DNA of 64,000 nucleotides. It comes from Hypholoma sublateritium FD-334 SS-4. Lineage: Eukaryota; Basidiomycota; Agaricomycetes; Agaricales; Strophariaceae. Positions 1 to 11,075 of this stretch are shown piece by piece. Position 1 is the stretch's first letter. Every line of letters begins with the position of its first letter. A program made the position numbers and the translations under genes. The stretch covers positions 210,135 through 274,134 of the forward strand of contig KN817567.1 of assembly GCA_000827495.1 (NCBI GenBank), in the 5' to 3' direction. The notes beneath the pieces were generated by a model. It was not told the origin of the DNA. It ran no database searches and saw only the letters and a program-made list of their open reading frames with translations.

Positions 1-111
1 GTTAGAGCGCCTGGTGAAGGGAGTATCACATTGGGGGCAATGGTAGGCGTTGTCTTTGATGTCGCGGCGGATGTTGTCGACGGGACTGCCAAACGAGGCG
101 TTTTCAGACAT
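1..111 (-). CDS. C2H2 zinc-finger protein, N-terminal fragment (cut by window edge)
   Basis: The minus strand is open from an ATG at 111 to the window edge and encodes 37 residues. After a short acidic lead comes YHCPQCDTPFTRRSN, which has the C-x2-C spacing and Phe of the first half of a classical C2H2 finger. The pattern CPQCDTPFTRRSNL is common in basidiomycete C2H2 regulators, some of which add a Zn2Cys6 cluster and a fungal transcription factor domain. The His pair and everything downstream lie outside the window. A sequence-specific DNA-binding role in the nucleus is inferred from the finger alone. The first ATG after upstream stops was taken as the start. Confidence 0.65.
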   Translation of the reverse strand, partial: MSENASFGSPVDNIRRDIKDNAYHCPQCDTPFTRRSN

Positions 112-3057
112 GAGAGTCCTGCAGAATGTGGTGGCGGGTCGAAACCTTTGCGAGGGTACTTGTTCGCTGTATTTGAATGCTAATGGTTGCCGTGAGTTAA
201 TCTCATTGTGATAGATTATAGATAGGTTCCGTTCATCCAGATCCGTCCAATCTGGATTGGCCCACCATGTTCGGAGCTTTAGTGGAGTAATCATCGTGAC
301 ATCAATATGTATGTCCGTCAGGTACATCGGGACTGCCGAACACATCACGATCGGTCTACTGAGATGCGAGTATAGGGACAATATTCTGTATACGTTACCT
401 GTGGTCAGTTTGAGTCTATATTTCGCCTTCCTTTTCCGGAATGCGTCGCAGCCGCCATTAGAGGCCATTTATGGTGAAGTAACAAGGAATTGGTTTCTCA
501 TAGAGAGCGTAACGGCAAAGTTCTTAACTTGAATTAGATCGTGTGTATTTTGAGACCATAGAGGCAAATCTTGTAAAAAAGGTGCTGACATCGCTAAGCA
601 AGAGGGGCGCCGTTTAAAATGACCGTGCTTTTCATGTGAGGATTTGCGCAACTCAATGTACATAGGGGTCATTCAAGTCGATGACAGCCATGTATTAGCA
701 ATGCAAGTTGGAGGTCCCATAGCTACTTTTCTCATACTTTTTTCAGAAAGGACATCGATTATCAGCTTCATAAATATCACTGCCTTATTAGAAGAACCGG
801 GTCCAGGCTGTCTACATTTGGTCTAAATCTGTGGACTTGCGAGGAAAGCAGTTACATCATCTACCACACCAGAATGACAAGGTATTTCTGGGTGACAGAG
901 AATGACCAATCAAGAATACATATTTAAACATATCCGAGGAATTAGGACGAACGGTGACGAACTGAGCCGTGGAGCGGCATCGCGGCCATAGTTACTCTTT
1001 CTTGAAGTAAAATCACTCATATTTCTGCGGAGTATGCGGTTTTTTTACAATACTTGAAACTGATGGTCGCAATTCACATCAATCGCCGAGAATGAGCTGC
1101 AGAGAGCAGGCCATTGAATTTACGACCGGCTCCGGCAACATATGTCAAGCTTTCCTTTTTAGGATGATCATCAGAAGTGAGCCGAATTTCATGGATTCGG
1201 CGAGATAGTATTTAGGGTTAATGTAATAACGGGAAGGCGTTACTTGATGCTGCCGTGGAGTGTAGATCGAATTATGAGACACAGAACCTTGCAAAGCTGA
1301 CCGGCAATCGTAAAGAAAATATATAGATCTGATGGTGTGTTCGTCAGCAACGAGAAAAGCTGGACATTTAGCGCTTTCAGTGTTCACGGTAATACTAATA
1401 AAAAATCTAGCTCTGGCGCGCGGCGGTCCACTGATCTGTAAACTTCAAGTTTCTCGTTGTATATGAGCTCCAGGAATAGAATCTCAGTGAAGTGTCTCCT
1501 CACAAAATCATTGCAGGAGGATGAACTACGCTACAACGTGCCGCCGAGGCTTCTTTAACTAGTAGCTAAAGCTAGTAGGTGCGGTACACGAGAAATAGGA
1601 TGACCAAGAAATTAATCAAAGAGTGACGAAATATTGAGTGAATATCCCTGGGCCCGTTTCATTTCATTTCCTAGGTCTCCTTCTTGCATTTCATGTACAA
1701 GCCTCCAGATAAGCCCAAGGGGAGTTAGAGCATATAGCCACAGGGAAATACATGTCTGCTACCACGTACAATATCCACGTACTGGTGAGGAAAAAGACAA
1801 CAGTCCACCCAGAACGAGAGTCGTGGCAGGTGCCGGCCGAGATGCCTCTAGGGATCCAGAGCACTACCGAATTATAAAGTACCGCCGGTCCCCGACGGCG
1901 AAACTATAGGGCCCTTGAATGATATTACTTCTAAGTATAGATTATGTATGCTCTCTCGATACATCCATGAGGGTCAAGAGCATTTCGGTGAGAGACGACG
2001 CAATGATTCAAATATTCACTCCCAAAATGACCTGAGCGTTCCGCCGCCGACCATGGCTCAAGCGCTCACGACCCAGCTCAGATCTCGGTTACACGAGTAT
2101 CCACAAATGCTTTTATCAAGCCTTAGATCTGGACGGCAGCAAAAATCAACCCCAACATTGCACCAGCAGCGCGCCTATTTTTAAATTCTGTCAGTGCTCT
2201 TGCGACATCTAAATATAGCCTGATGTGCACATGTGCGTAGCACAAACAGCATACTCCAAATGTTTACACCTTGTTTGAAGGTCAGAACGCAGGAGGCTCC
2301 CGGCGGAACGATCGCAAACTTCATGTCCCACTTCCAGATCCATTCCACCCTTAGCACACCCCGCCGGCGGCACGCTTGCACGCAGAAAAGGCATTCAGTG
2401 TCCATGTATATATCTAATAGTACAGTTGCAATTCGCCTCGCGGCACAGTCGGGATTGGTAGAGTAAATATACAGATATTACATGATGACAACAAACAGCC
2501 AGGATATGCAGGACGGATGGTACAGTACAAATAGAGCGGGGTCACGAATGGGCTCCGCGGATACCAGCGGTGCTGTCCCAGGCAGGGGAACAGGAATAGA
2601 AGACCGCGCTCTCCAGGGGAGGAGTGTCTGGCAACCTGCCGGGCATGTATATGGTTGGGGAGAAAGCGGAATCCGTGATATAGAATGGGCAGGATGGGAA
2701 CTGGGGGAGAGAGACGCGGAAATCCAAGTTTGGGGATGGTAGATTTATGAAGCAGGCGAAGAGGCCGGAGTTAGAAGGGAGGGAGGCATATGGGGACCAA
2801 GGGAAAAGGCGGTTGGAGAATTTTGGGGGCATTCTTATCTACAAAGCAGGCAACGAAAAGGCGAAGAGAAGGGGGTAAAATGGGGATGGGGCGGGGAGGC
2901 ATAAGAAAGGAAAGGGTGAAAAGAAGAGGATAGGTAGGCATAAGATCGACTATGCTCGTGTACAAGGAGATCCATGAGGAAGAAATCAAGACGCTTCACA
3001 TGGGATAGAAACAGGAATAAAGAGAATAAAGGAGCGCGAAGCACCTCACTCGCCGAG
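112..3057. other. Intergenic, no gene recognised; purine-rich tract at its right end
   Basis: Only short overlapping open frames without codon bias or recognisable motifs occur here. From about 2640 to 2950 the plus strand is strongly purine-rich. This lies just past the stop codon of the leftward gene at 3058, so it may correspond to a pyrimidine-rich 3' UTR or terminator zone of that gene. Confidence 0.5.
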
Positions 3058-5550
3058 CTATTTGTCGGCATCTTCCAGCGATATGAGGGCATTTATGTCT
3101 GCCCACGTAACCAGAGGAATAGCCCGCACGCCCCGAATTTGTTGAAGGAGGGGCAGCTCGACATGCGAGCCGGCTTCTCCCTCTGCTCCGGTAGGCGAGG
3201 ATACGATCTCCGCCCCGTCGATGTCTGATTTTTCCGAGGCGGCGCTGACGGGGTTCTCGCCATCGTCCGGTACAGCCACGGCCGCCTCATCCATCTTGAC
3301 GCGCTTCTTCGGCGACGGCGGTTCTGGTCCCAGTGCGTCATCCAGCTCTTCGCTACTGCGTTTCCGCTGCCGCACAGGCTCCAGGACTAGCGTCGGCGGG
3401 GCCAGGCCAGGGGCAGCTATCACGGCATCCTCGTCCGTCGACGGATACACGGGATCCGTGACCCGCGCGCGCTTCGGCGACGTGCCGCACTGTTCGAACT
3501 GCGCGGTTCGAGCGGAAGCGATGGTATCATGGGCGTAGATTTCCTCGGGTGCCATGTCTTCCAGCTCGTCGGAGGACCGCTTCCGCGGGCGCTCGGGGGA
3601 CAGCTCCGGGCCGGGGGACGGGGAGTACCGGTATTCCACCGCCGGCGCGGCATACGGTGACAGTTCTTCATCCTCATCGTCCTCGTCTTCGTCGTATTCC
3701 AAGTCCGAGGCTTCGTAGTCTATCTCCTCTTCCCCGTCGCCGTCTAGGTCGACCTCGGATACCTCCTTCAGCTCAATCTCCGCAGCGTCAATGGAGGGCT
3801 TTGGCCGCACCGCCGGTGTTGGATAGATGGCATGCAGGATCGGCGGAGAGGGTTGTTGTGAAGGGACAGTAGGGGGGCAACTGGTGGCATAGACCATCGT
3901 TCGCGCAATCATTTCCGCTTGCTTCGCGCGCTCGCATATCGAACAGCTGCAGTGATAGAGAGGCGAACAGGCTTCTCGCCAGACCTGGACAAATAGATAC
4001 GCTGACGTCAGATTGAAGACATACTTGGTCGAAAGAGGAAAACGTACAGCTTTGATCGCATCCATACTGTATTGAGGGAGATGAGCTACAGTCACAGGAA
4101 CATACGGAATCGTGCCCAACAGTCTGGGCGGCGACTTGACGGGATCAAATGGAATAAACCGTGGCCTCGAGGAAAGCATCTTTTCTTTCCTCTCTACCGT
4201 CGATGTCAGTTGCGAATCCTTCTTTGAGGACTCGAGGCCGTCGTCTCCCAGCGGCGGGGGCGAAGGTGTTGTCTGTAACGTTGTCGTTGACAATACCGGA
4301 CTCGTCGCAGTGGAGGACCCATGTGTCGACGATGACTTGGCGCTGCTGCCACTACTACTTGATGACGTCGTCGAGTCCGAGTCCTCTTCTTTCCTGCTGC
4401 TCTCGACACCCCCCACAGAGACAATCAGTGATCCGTGATCGTCACTTTGTCGGCGCAAACTTTCTTCGTCCTCGTTACGCTTGCGCTCTACCCAGTCGAC
4501 ACCGTCATACCACACGCCCTCTTCCTCGCGAAGCAGGCGCATCACATCTTCTAGCGTCATCTTCCGTGAGATCTGGGCCGGATCCGGGAATCCTCGGGGC
4601 GTCGGGACCTGCGATTCCATCACAATCTTGCGCACGATGTTCTTCATCGGCGGCCCGAGAACCTCCCGTATGGCCTTCATATGTTGAAGGTAAGCTTGCT
4701 CACAAAGCTGGAACGACGGCGGGATCTCGCCGAGGATCGTTGCCTTCAGTGGATGTTGCGGCTCCTCGCCCGTCAGCGAATCCATGATCTCGGGCTCGCG
4801 CGCCCATGGGCAAGGATGCACCGTAGCTACGACGGCGGCCTGGCCAAGTACCCGGTTACCATACCAGATATCCGCGGGGCTCAACCAATGCCCGTCCAAA
4901 ATCCGGCGTCGGGCCCAGTGGGCGAGGGAAATTTCGCGGACTTGCGCCGAGCCGGAGACGAATGCGCCGTCCCGGTCGTCTTCTGATTCGTCCTCCTCTT
5001 CTTCTTGAGGGTTGTTATAGCGTTGCTCGTTCTTCTGAGAAGCCAACAGCTGGTTTCCGAGGTCGGCGTAGTTCGTGTTCATTCGCAACCAAAATTTCTC
5101 CCGAGCGAGCATCAATACGTCGGCGATGGTGCCCTCTGCCAGTTCGAGGAAGTTGTCGATGCTTTGTCGTGCTTCCCAGTCATGACACTGGAACGAAGGA
5201 CCACCGACAGCGTCGCGGTCTCGCGCGCTCCCACACGCTCGCCGCCAGAGCCATTCGGTACGGCATTTCCGACATGTCATCTCGACGTTCGGCCAGGAGT
5301 CCTCGTCTTCGTTTTCTACAATTCCTAGCTGCTGTTGGAGCTCATAATCCCGAGCGGTGGAATCGATTTTCATTCCCGGCGGTGAAAAGTCGCGCAGGCA
5401 GAGACCGCAATATGTCGTCCGATTCTTGTCGTGTTCTTTACAGAGAGGAATCGGCCCTAAGAAGGGGGCATGGGCTAGGCGTTTTGACATTGCCAAGCCT
5501 GTGTTTGAGGCTGGGTAGTTGATGCGGCAGATGATACATGAACACTTCAT
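3058..5550 (-). CDS. Uncharacterised acidic, nuclear-type protein with Cys-rich N-terminus
   Basis: The open frame is 830 codons. The N-terminal 120 residues contain repeated Cys/His motifs (KCSCIIC, CKEH, YCGLC, CRKC) suggesting one or two zinc-binding knuckles that match no named finger I recognise. A globular, Trp-rich part follows (about 200-370, with HWARRRILDGHWLSPADIW), then long Ser/Thr-rich and acidic disordered stretches, including an Asp/Glu run near residues 605-640. Two basic modules near 654 and 727 repeat RKRSS(D/E)EL and end in PKRARV and PKKRVKM, typical nuclear-localisation sequences. A candidate intron (4047-3985, 63 nt) has GTACGT and TTTGTCCAG ends and keeps frame. If spliced, the protein is 809 residues. 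The function is unknown. A nuclear regulatory role is inferred from composition only. Confidence 0.82.
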   Translation of the reverse strand: MKCSCIICRINYPASNTGLAMSKRLAHAPFLGPIPLCKEHDKNRTTYCGLCLRDFSPPGMKIDSTARDYELQQQLGIVENEDEDSWPNVEMTCRKCRTEWLWRRACGSARDRDAVGGPSFQCHDWEARQSIDNFLELAEGTIADVLMLAREKFWLRMNTNYADLGNQLLASQKNEQRYNNPQEEEEDESEDDRDGAFVSGSAQVREISLAHWARRRILDGHWLSPADIWYGNRVLGQAAVVATVHPCPWAREPEIMDSLTGEEPQHPLKATILGEIPPSFQLCEQAYLQHMKAIREVLGPPMKNIVRKIVMESQVPTPRGFPDPAQISRKMTLEDVMRLLREEEGVWYDGVDWVERKRNEDEESLRRQSDDHGSLIVSVGGVESSRKEEDSDSTTSSSSSGSSAKSSSTHGSSTATSPVLSTTTLQTTPSPPPLGDDGLESSKKDSQLTSTVERKEKMLSSRPRFIPFDPVKSPPRLLGTIPYVPVTVAHLPQYSMDAIKAVRFPLSTKYVFNLTSAYLFVQVWREACSPLYHCSCSICERAKQAEMIARTMVYATSCPPTVPSQQPSPPILHAIYPTPAVRPKPSIDAAEIELKEVSEVDLDGDGEEEIDYEASDLEYDEDEDDEDEELSPYAAPAVEYRYSPSPGPELSPERPRKRSSDELEDMAPEEIYAHDTIASARTAQFEQCGTSPKRARVTDPVYPSTDEDAVIAAPGLAPPTLVLEPVRQRKRSSEELDDALGPEPPSPKKRVKMDEAAVAVPDDGENPVSAASEKSDIDGAEIVSSPTGAEGEAGSHVELPLLQQIRGVRAIPLVTWADINALISLEDADK

Positions 5551-6060
5551 GATGTTTTTAAGGTGTTGATAAGGGGTAAGGTGTATGGGCGCTTGAGGGG
5601 CATTTGAGGACGCGTTAAGTTGGGGATTAGGGTAAATAGTGCTGTGATATATGAGGTGGTCATTGGGGTCAATGACGTGTAGTGCTTGATTCCAGAAGAA
5701 ATGTTTTTCGACTGTGCAAAGTTATCAGCGATTGCCTTAGGCGGTGGATACAAAAATAAAGCGGTGATCATAATGGATGAAGAAGGGTCCCAACGTCACG
5801 GTGGCGTAAACACAGCGTGATACTGTCGGAACGATAGGTGGGTGGGATGTGCTGATGTCAAGGATGTCCTGCCGATGCATCAAACGCGACATGGTGGCTT
5901 CAGCACGGAACCGCTTGCTGCGGCATGGAAATACGAGCCCACGCGCTGCGGGCGATAAGATGCGCGATTCTTCAAGCTAACGCAACCCAACTACAGCTGA
6001 ACAGCCCACGCTGACATGACCATCAACATGCACAGCATCGCGCTCGACAACGGCCCCGAC
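5551..6060. other. Intergenic between two leftward genes
   Basis: No credible coding sequence is seen. The stretch upstream of 5550 should hold the promoter of the large leftward gene, but I could not pick out a TATA box with confidence. Confidence 0.4.
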
Positions 6061-6099
6061 AACGACAACGACGACGGTTCACGAAAGGAATGGAAGGAA

Positions 6100-6466
6100 T
6101 GAAAGAAGATAGACTACGGAAGAGAACTCACTGGCTTTCCTCCATTCTGGACACACCGACATCATGCTCTTCTCTAATTCCTGCGAGTCGCGTATACACG
6201 TATATACTATCCTTGAGTACCAAAGCTTCCGTGCCTCCCATGTTTGCGGGCAGTAGTTGGTCGAAGCAAGTTCGTGTAGGTAAAAGCTGGCGATGATTCT
6301 GCGAATGGCCCATGAGCCCCGCCGCCATCGCGTGTGGTGGCATAGGATAAGGGCTGACTGACCTGATGATCTCCTCAGGGAGCTCGGGCCAGGATCGATG
6401 GGTGAGCTTGCCCTTGTATTGCGGCTGGGCAGCCGCGAGCACCAGTGCGTGAACTACGCTTGCCAT
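6100..6466 (-). CDS. F-box-like domain protein, short and 3'-unresolved (possible pseudogene)
   Basis: Exon 1 (6466-6363) encodes MASVVHALVLAAAQ and then WPELPEEIIR. The donor GTCAGT starts at 6362 and the acceptor CAG ends at 6299, giving a 64-nt intron. Exon 2 continues IIASFYLHELASTNYCPQTW and then LWYSRIVYTCIRD. The pattern W-P-E-L-P-x-E-I-I-R...YCPQTW is that of a small F-box-like family of about 110-130 residues common in Agaricomycetes. F-box proteins normally recruit substrates to SCF ubiquitin ligases. After WRKA a GTGAGT donor (about 6130) is present, but none of the downstream acceptors opens the expected third exon; each gives a stop within a few codons. The gene is therefore either C-terminally truncated or decayed, and the left boundary is approximate. 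Confidence 0.55.
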
Positions 6467-9417
6467 TGTCGTCGGGTGTCGAGCACGGTGGTCAGTGCGC
6501 AGATTTTCGGCAGCGTATGGGATTTGGTCACGGATGATGAACAGGGAAAACGTCACAAACAGACAACACCACTTGCTGAAGTCTATTATCAACCTTCCCA
6601 CGCACAGACCCGCTCCTTCCCCATCCGGTGAACAATGGCCCACCACCTCCCTTTCCGTTATATGTATTCGACGGAGAACAAGGACTACAATTCCAGGAGT
6701 ACTCGAATTGAAAAATAAGCAAGGAAACTATAATACATGGGCCTCGATCACTGTCATTTGAGTCCGATATTAATATTCATCTCTTTTACCTTGGCCATGT
6801 GCCTTGCTATGTAAATGTTTAAATCCGTTCTCAAATAGGGACTGGACGTGGGCAAGTTGTGGCCGATTAACAGGCTTTCGATGATTCAGTGCAGGAGAGA
6901 ACCGGATTTTCACCGGCATCCACCACCTTGTCGGTGAGGGAATCAAAAGTATAAATTATGCCCCTCTTGGCAATATTGAGCCCGCTAAATTGGTCGTGGA
7001 TCACGATCGTCGTTGCTTTGAACTAATACACATATGACGCTGAAGCTACTTATACCTACCGCGCGGCGCGAATTATAGGACAAAATCGTAAGCAATGTAA
7101 TAGTCACCGCAGGTCATGTAAATTAGGATCTCATCCCCGTGTTTGCATCCCTCGAATACTCCCATGAGAAGTTTATGTTACAGTTGGGTATTGGTTAGGT
7201 ATTTATGTTCAGCAGGCGCCTGTACTATTCCCTCGTTCGTATAGCCTGCATGAAGGTCGAGACCGAGAGTTTCTTTGTCGGAGGAAACCCTGGATTACAG
7301 GACCTGCATAGTACTGATGCAAATTCTCGAAAAACTTTGCGCCCCTTGATCCAACAACTGTCGCATTATTTCCCATAAAATAACTCTACAACAACGTAGA
7401 ACAGTTGGACTTTTGTATTCGAACTACTTACATTTTGGGGTCTATATGTTCACGTTGACCACTTTCAAACACGGTATACTAGCGACTGCGTGGATCTTAA
7501 GTAAATCCCAAAATATGACACGAATTGTGCACAGGCAGATTTTATGTACTACCTGAACACTATCAGAAGGACACTGGAAAAATCACTGCGCTCCTCCAAG
7601 GTCCGCATCAACCCTCGTGCCCCATTCCCCGCCGTAGTCCGCGGACCACCCTGATTTCGTGCCACTGATTACCCTGCACTGCCGATCAGTGTCGGCATGC
7701 AGCGAGCTGAGCTGATCTACAGACAAGTTGATCATGCCGGATAACTGACATTAATGTCTTCCCTCGCGTTCCACAGGCCGCTTAGCGTGGGCGCGGTCCC
7801 GGAGCAAGTTTGCTCTTTGCGTTCGCACAATTTGAACTTGAAAGCGCATCTCCGCACTGAGAAATAAGTAGGTGCGTGCATCACGTCTGCCAAACGGCCG
7901 CAGCCAGAACATGATCAGAACTGATATTTTCCACATGATACAGACCCGGAGCGCATGAGTCTGATCTCAAGTAGACACCGTATGCACCAGGCGCAGCTAA
8001 GCTTGTGATGTCTGGGCCGCCAGCACCGCATCAAGCATTGGAAGGCGCCGTGCGACGATAGGGTGCTCTGGGTCCTGTGATTTATTTTGACGCACAGAAC
8101 GGAGTAAACGACGGCGGTGCTTGTTTTTCAAGGCAGCTGTTCTCACTTCCTCGATCTGGGTCGATCACGATTCGCAGGTATTGCGTACCTCTGGCATGAT
8201 ACCGTTGATAACAGCCCAATAATTTGGCTACGCTTCACCGTAATTATATATGGGAGTCAGACACGCTCTGTACAGTTTACCGTGCGCACATTGGTGTGCA
8301 AAGTTAGCCGTCTTTCCACCGAGATCAGCGCGCGAATCCACGAACGCATTCTCGAGTAATTTTCAACGTCGCCCATGGTATCGCCCCTCCTAGTACAAAT
8401 AATGTGAATTTCCAAGTCTAGCTATATCCGGTGATCACCGTGCATTTGTCTTTGCAAATGTTATTCACTCCGCCTACGAACATTTCATACTAACAACGCT
8501 TGACGACTACCGACAGCTAGTCTCATACCCTTGTCTCATGCCCATCCTCTCACGACCTTCCCAAACCGACAGCGTAACACCACCTGCTTCCCCATACGAT
8601 TCCAACGTAATTATCCTCAAAATAAATACCCCCCCCCGCGCAGGTAAGGCCGCGCACTGCTGCGAGCGTGGCTAGCTGCGGCTGCACCGCTCGCTTCCGC
8701 TGCGGTAATCAAGGTGCCCGCCCCCTTGCCGTAAGTGTTACAGTGTGCGTGCCTACTTGCCTGTAACACATCATGGCGCTAGCGGTGTGACCTGAGCGCC
8801 AGCGGTCGAGCGTCAAGGTAGCGGCCCGCGGGAATGCATTTAGCAACCTTACGCTGCCAGAAAGTTCATGGTCCGCAGCTTATCGTATCAAAGCAAGGAA
8901 AACAGACTGGTGAGCTCTGGCTCAAGAAGGTCGATCAGGGCTTTCAGATCCGGACATTGAGTCTCTTGCTCTGTTTATAGATGATCATAGTCAATTGAAT
9001 CGAATAGCCTTAGATGGCCGACTCAGCACTGAACAAAACTAGTGCTGTAAGTCTTGATTGAGAATAACAACTCAATAATAATTGGAGAAGTATCGCTCAC
9101 GCATCTTGGCAAGCCTCGCCATCAGTAAGGACCAGAACTTCGAAGCGGCCAACAGAACCCTTGAGCATAAATATTCTCAAGCTACAATAGTTCTGACCCA
9201 TCATGACAAGGCCTGTGGAAGCGCTCACTTTCCCGCTGTTCTGTGGCAGTTTGAATAACAAAACTATCCAATAGGCCGGTCTTTATGTTGCTCGCAAGTT
9301 CCTGCCTAATCCTTCACAGTGCGCTGCTGTAATCTCCGCCTACCATGCGAGGGAATTCGCCTCTGGTAAAATGTGGCGTTATAACGGAATTCAGAAAAGA
9401 TCACTTGCTTGAGTTGG
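6467..9417. other. Gene-poor stretch, nothing recognised
   Basis: There are only short frames with no family resemblance. A GC-rich patch at about 8630-8830 stands out from its AT-rich surroundings and contains a 9-bp hairpin (8735-8743 with 8761-8769). No transposase, tRNA or rRNA pattern was found. Confidence 0.45.
8735..8769. repeat. Small inverted repeat (9-bp stem, 17-nt loop)
   Basis: GTGTTACAG at 8735-8743 is matched by CTGTAACAC at 8761-8769. It sits in the GC-rich patch of a gene desert. No adjacent gene gives it an obvious regulatory role. Confidence 0.35.
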
Positions 9418-10189
9418 TACTATCACGCGCAACGGAATGCAAAAGTGATCTAGTAATGCAAAACGCACTCTACAGAACGCAATTCTTGGTCGTTTTTCGA
9501 GATTATTTCAGTTTCCGGTGCGCCTGGACGTGGCGCATAATTCCTTAAAATTTTATGAGGCCAGTTTCCCTAGTTGTTTTACAGCTGCTTCATCTATTCC
9601 TAAAAATACACTTTTCAGATCAATATTCTTGCTGCTTTGGTGTTTCCGCCATGTTAAAGCATGAAATTGCTCTAAGATTTTGACCAGACCATTGACTACA
9701 TAATACCTATTGACCCATAAATTTTTAACTCCTCTTACAAGTGTGATTGATAAACAGGAAGGTAGATAAGATGATGATATGCATGTTGTCACAGATTTGT
9801 CACACCCCAGGCAGTGAGACTAGCGTCACGATCTATGTCACGCAACCGTTTTCCACTTGCATTCATATAGCTGGGAGTCTATAAGTCNAGGTACNAGCAA
9901 ANATNCAGTATTTATACATGCTGGAAATTTTTCAAAAATTTCTGTGNGTGGAAAGAGGCGNAAATTACAAAACAGTAGGAAATGTTAATATAAAAGTGTA
10001 TTTTTAGGGATAGACAAAGCAGTTGTAGAGCGACTAGGGCAATTGGCTGCATGAAATCCAGAGGTATTATGCGCCACGTTTAGGCGCACCGGAAACTGAA
10101 ATAATCTCGAAAAACGACCATGAATTGCGTTCTGTAGAGCCCGTTTTGCATTACTAGATCACTTTTGCATTCCGTTGCGCGTGATAGTA
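9418..10189. mobile_element. Inverted-repeat element: about 199-bp arms, about 375-bp centre
   Basis: Bases 9418-9616 and 9992-10189 are reverse complements with scattered mismatches, including one block of about 48 perfectly matching bases at the outer ends. The centre (9617-9991) holds six ambiguous bases (N at 9888, 9895, 9902, 9905, 9947, 9961). Read from the centre outward, each arm begins with a short frame, KSVFLGIDEAAVKQLGKLA in the left arm (minus strand) and KSVFLGIDKAVVERLGQLA in the right arm (plus strand). Several differences are at third codon positions. This looks like two copies of one decayed, once-coding repeat in head-to-head orientation, or the arms of a fold-back element. 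No transposase motif or target-site duplication was identified. Confidence 0.6.
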
Positions 10190-11075
10190 GTGCTTCTTGA
10201 TTATCACGCATTTCTATGCTTCTAATGAATGGCATAATGAAATGGTGCGTAATGATCGACCTATTACCACTGCGGTATGATTCTATGGGTCATTGAACGG
10301 GTGAATTTGTGATAACTTGAAAACACCCCCTCCCAATATCAGCGCCCATTTGTTAGTTATTCAAATGTTATTTGGTAGATGCGGTCATTCACTACAAACA
10401 TGTCACCCGCTGTGCAATCACCTAGACCATCTAAATTTGCCTTTTTCTCCTTGTAACACAACGATTTCACGTCTAAAAATCAGACCAGAGCCGAAGCTAG
10501 ACAATCCTTTCAATCTGAGTCGAAGGGTTTGAACATTGAAGATGGAACATGGATCGTTTCAACATTCGTTCCTCCGAGGACAAGCTGTGCCAATCGTATG
10601 CAATTTCAATTGCCGCTAATTTGTCCGGATTCTGAATCGTCCATCAAATGCATCATATCATCCCCCTTGCACAGTGTACACGAATGTCATCGCCGATAAT
10701 CTGCCGAGAAGCCGGTGTGGTCTGTCTGCTTCGTTCATGGGACATCGCTGTGAGTACGTTTCTTCTGCTCTGAGAGGGCCGTCTGTCACTTTCTGATGAA
10801 TCCCAGTGGAATATGATGCATTCAGCGACTCCGACTGTGTATTCTACCACCGCCCGCATTGCACCGATAGCATCCACGGGGCGATCCTTTCGGGGACGGA
10901 CATCCAGCGAGGCGCTGCTTTCGGTGGACTTTCCATCAAGTTTCACCCCTTTTTGACGGCAAGCTATCCACACAAACCTGACTGCCAAACAAGTTTATAT
11001 ACCTCTGCTGGAGTCGCGCCGCAACCTCCCTAACGTCGTCCACTGATCCTGGTCAGATTGGTCTCGCGGAAGGCA
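10190..11075. other. Intergenic, upstream of the membrane-protein gene
   Basis: No supported gene is seen. The right part should contain the promoter of the gene starting at 11076, but no convincing TATA box was found. Confidence 0.4.

Noticed and set aside
257..1387. Short frames of 60-91 codons near the left end
   Set aside because: They are AT-rich with no codon bias, no motifs and no splice partners.
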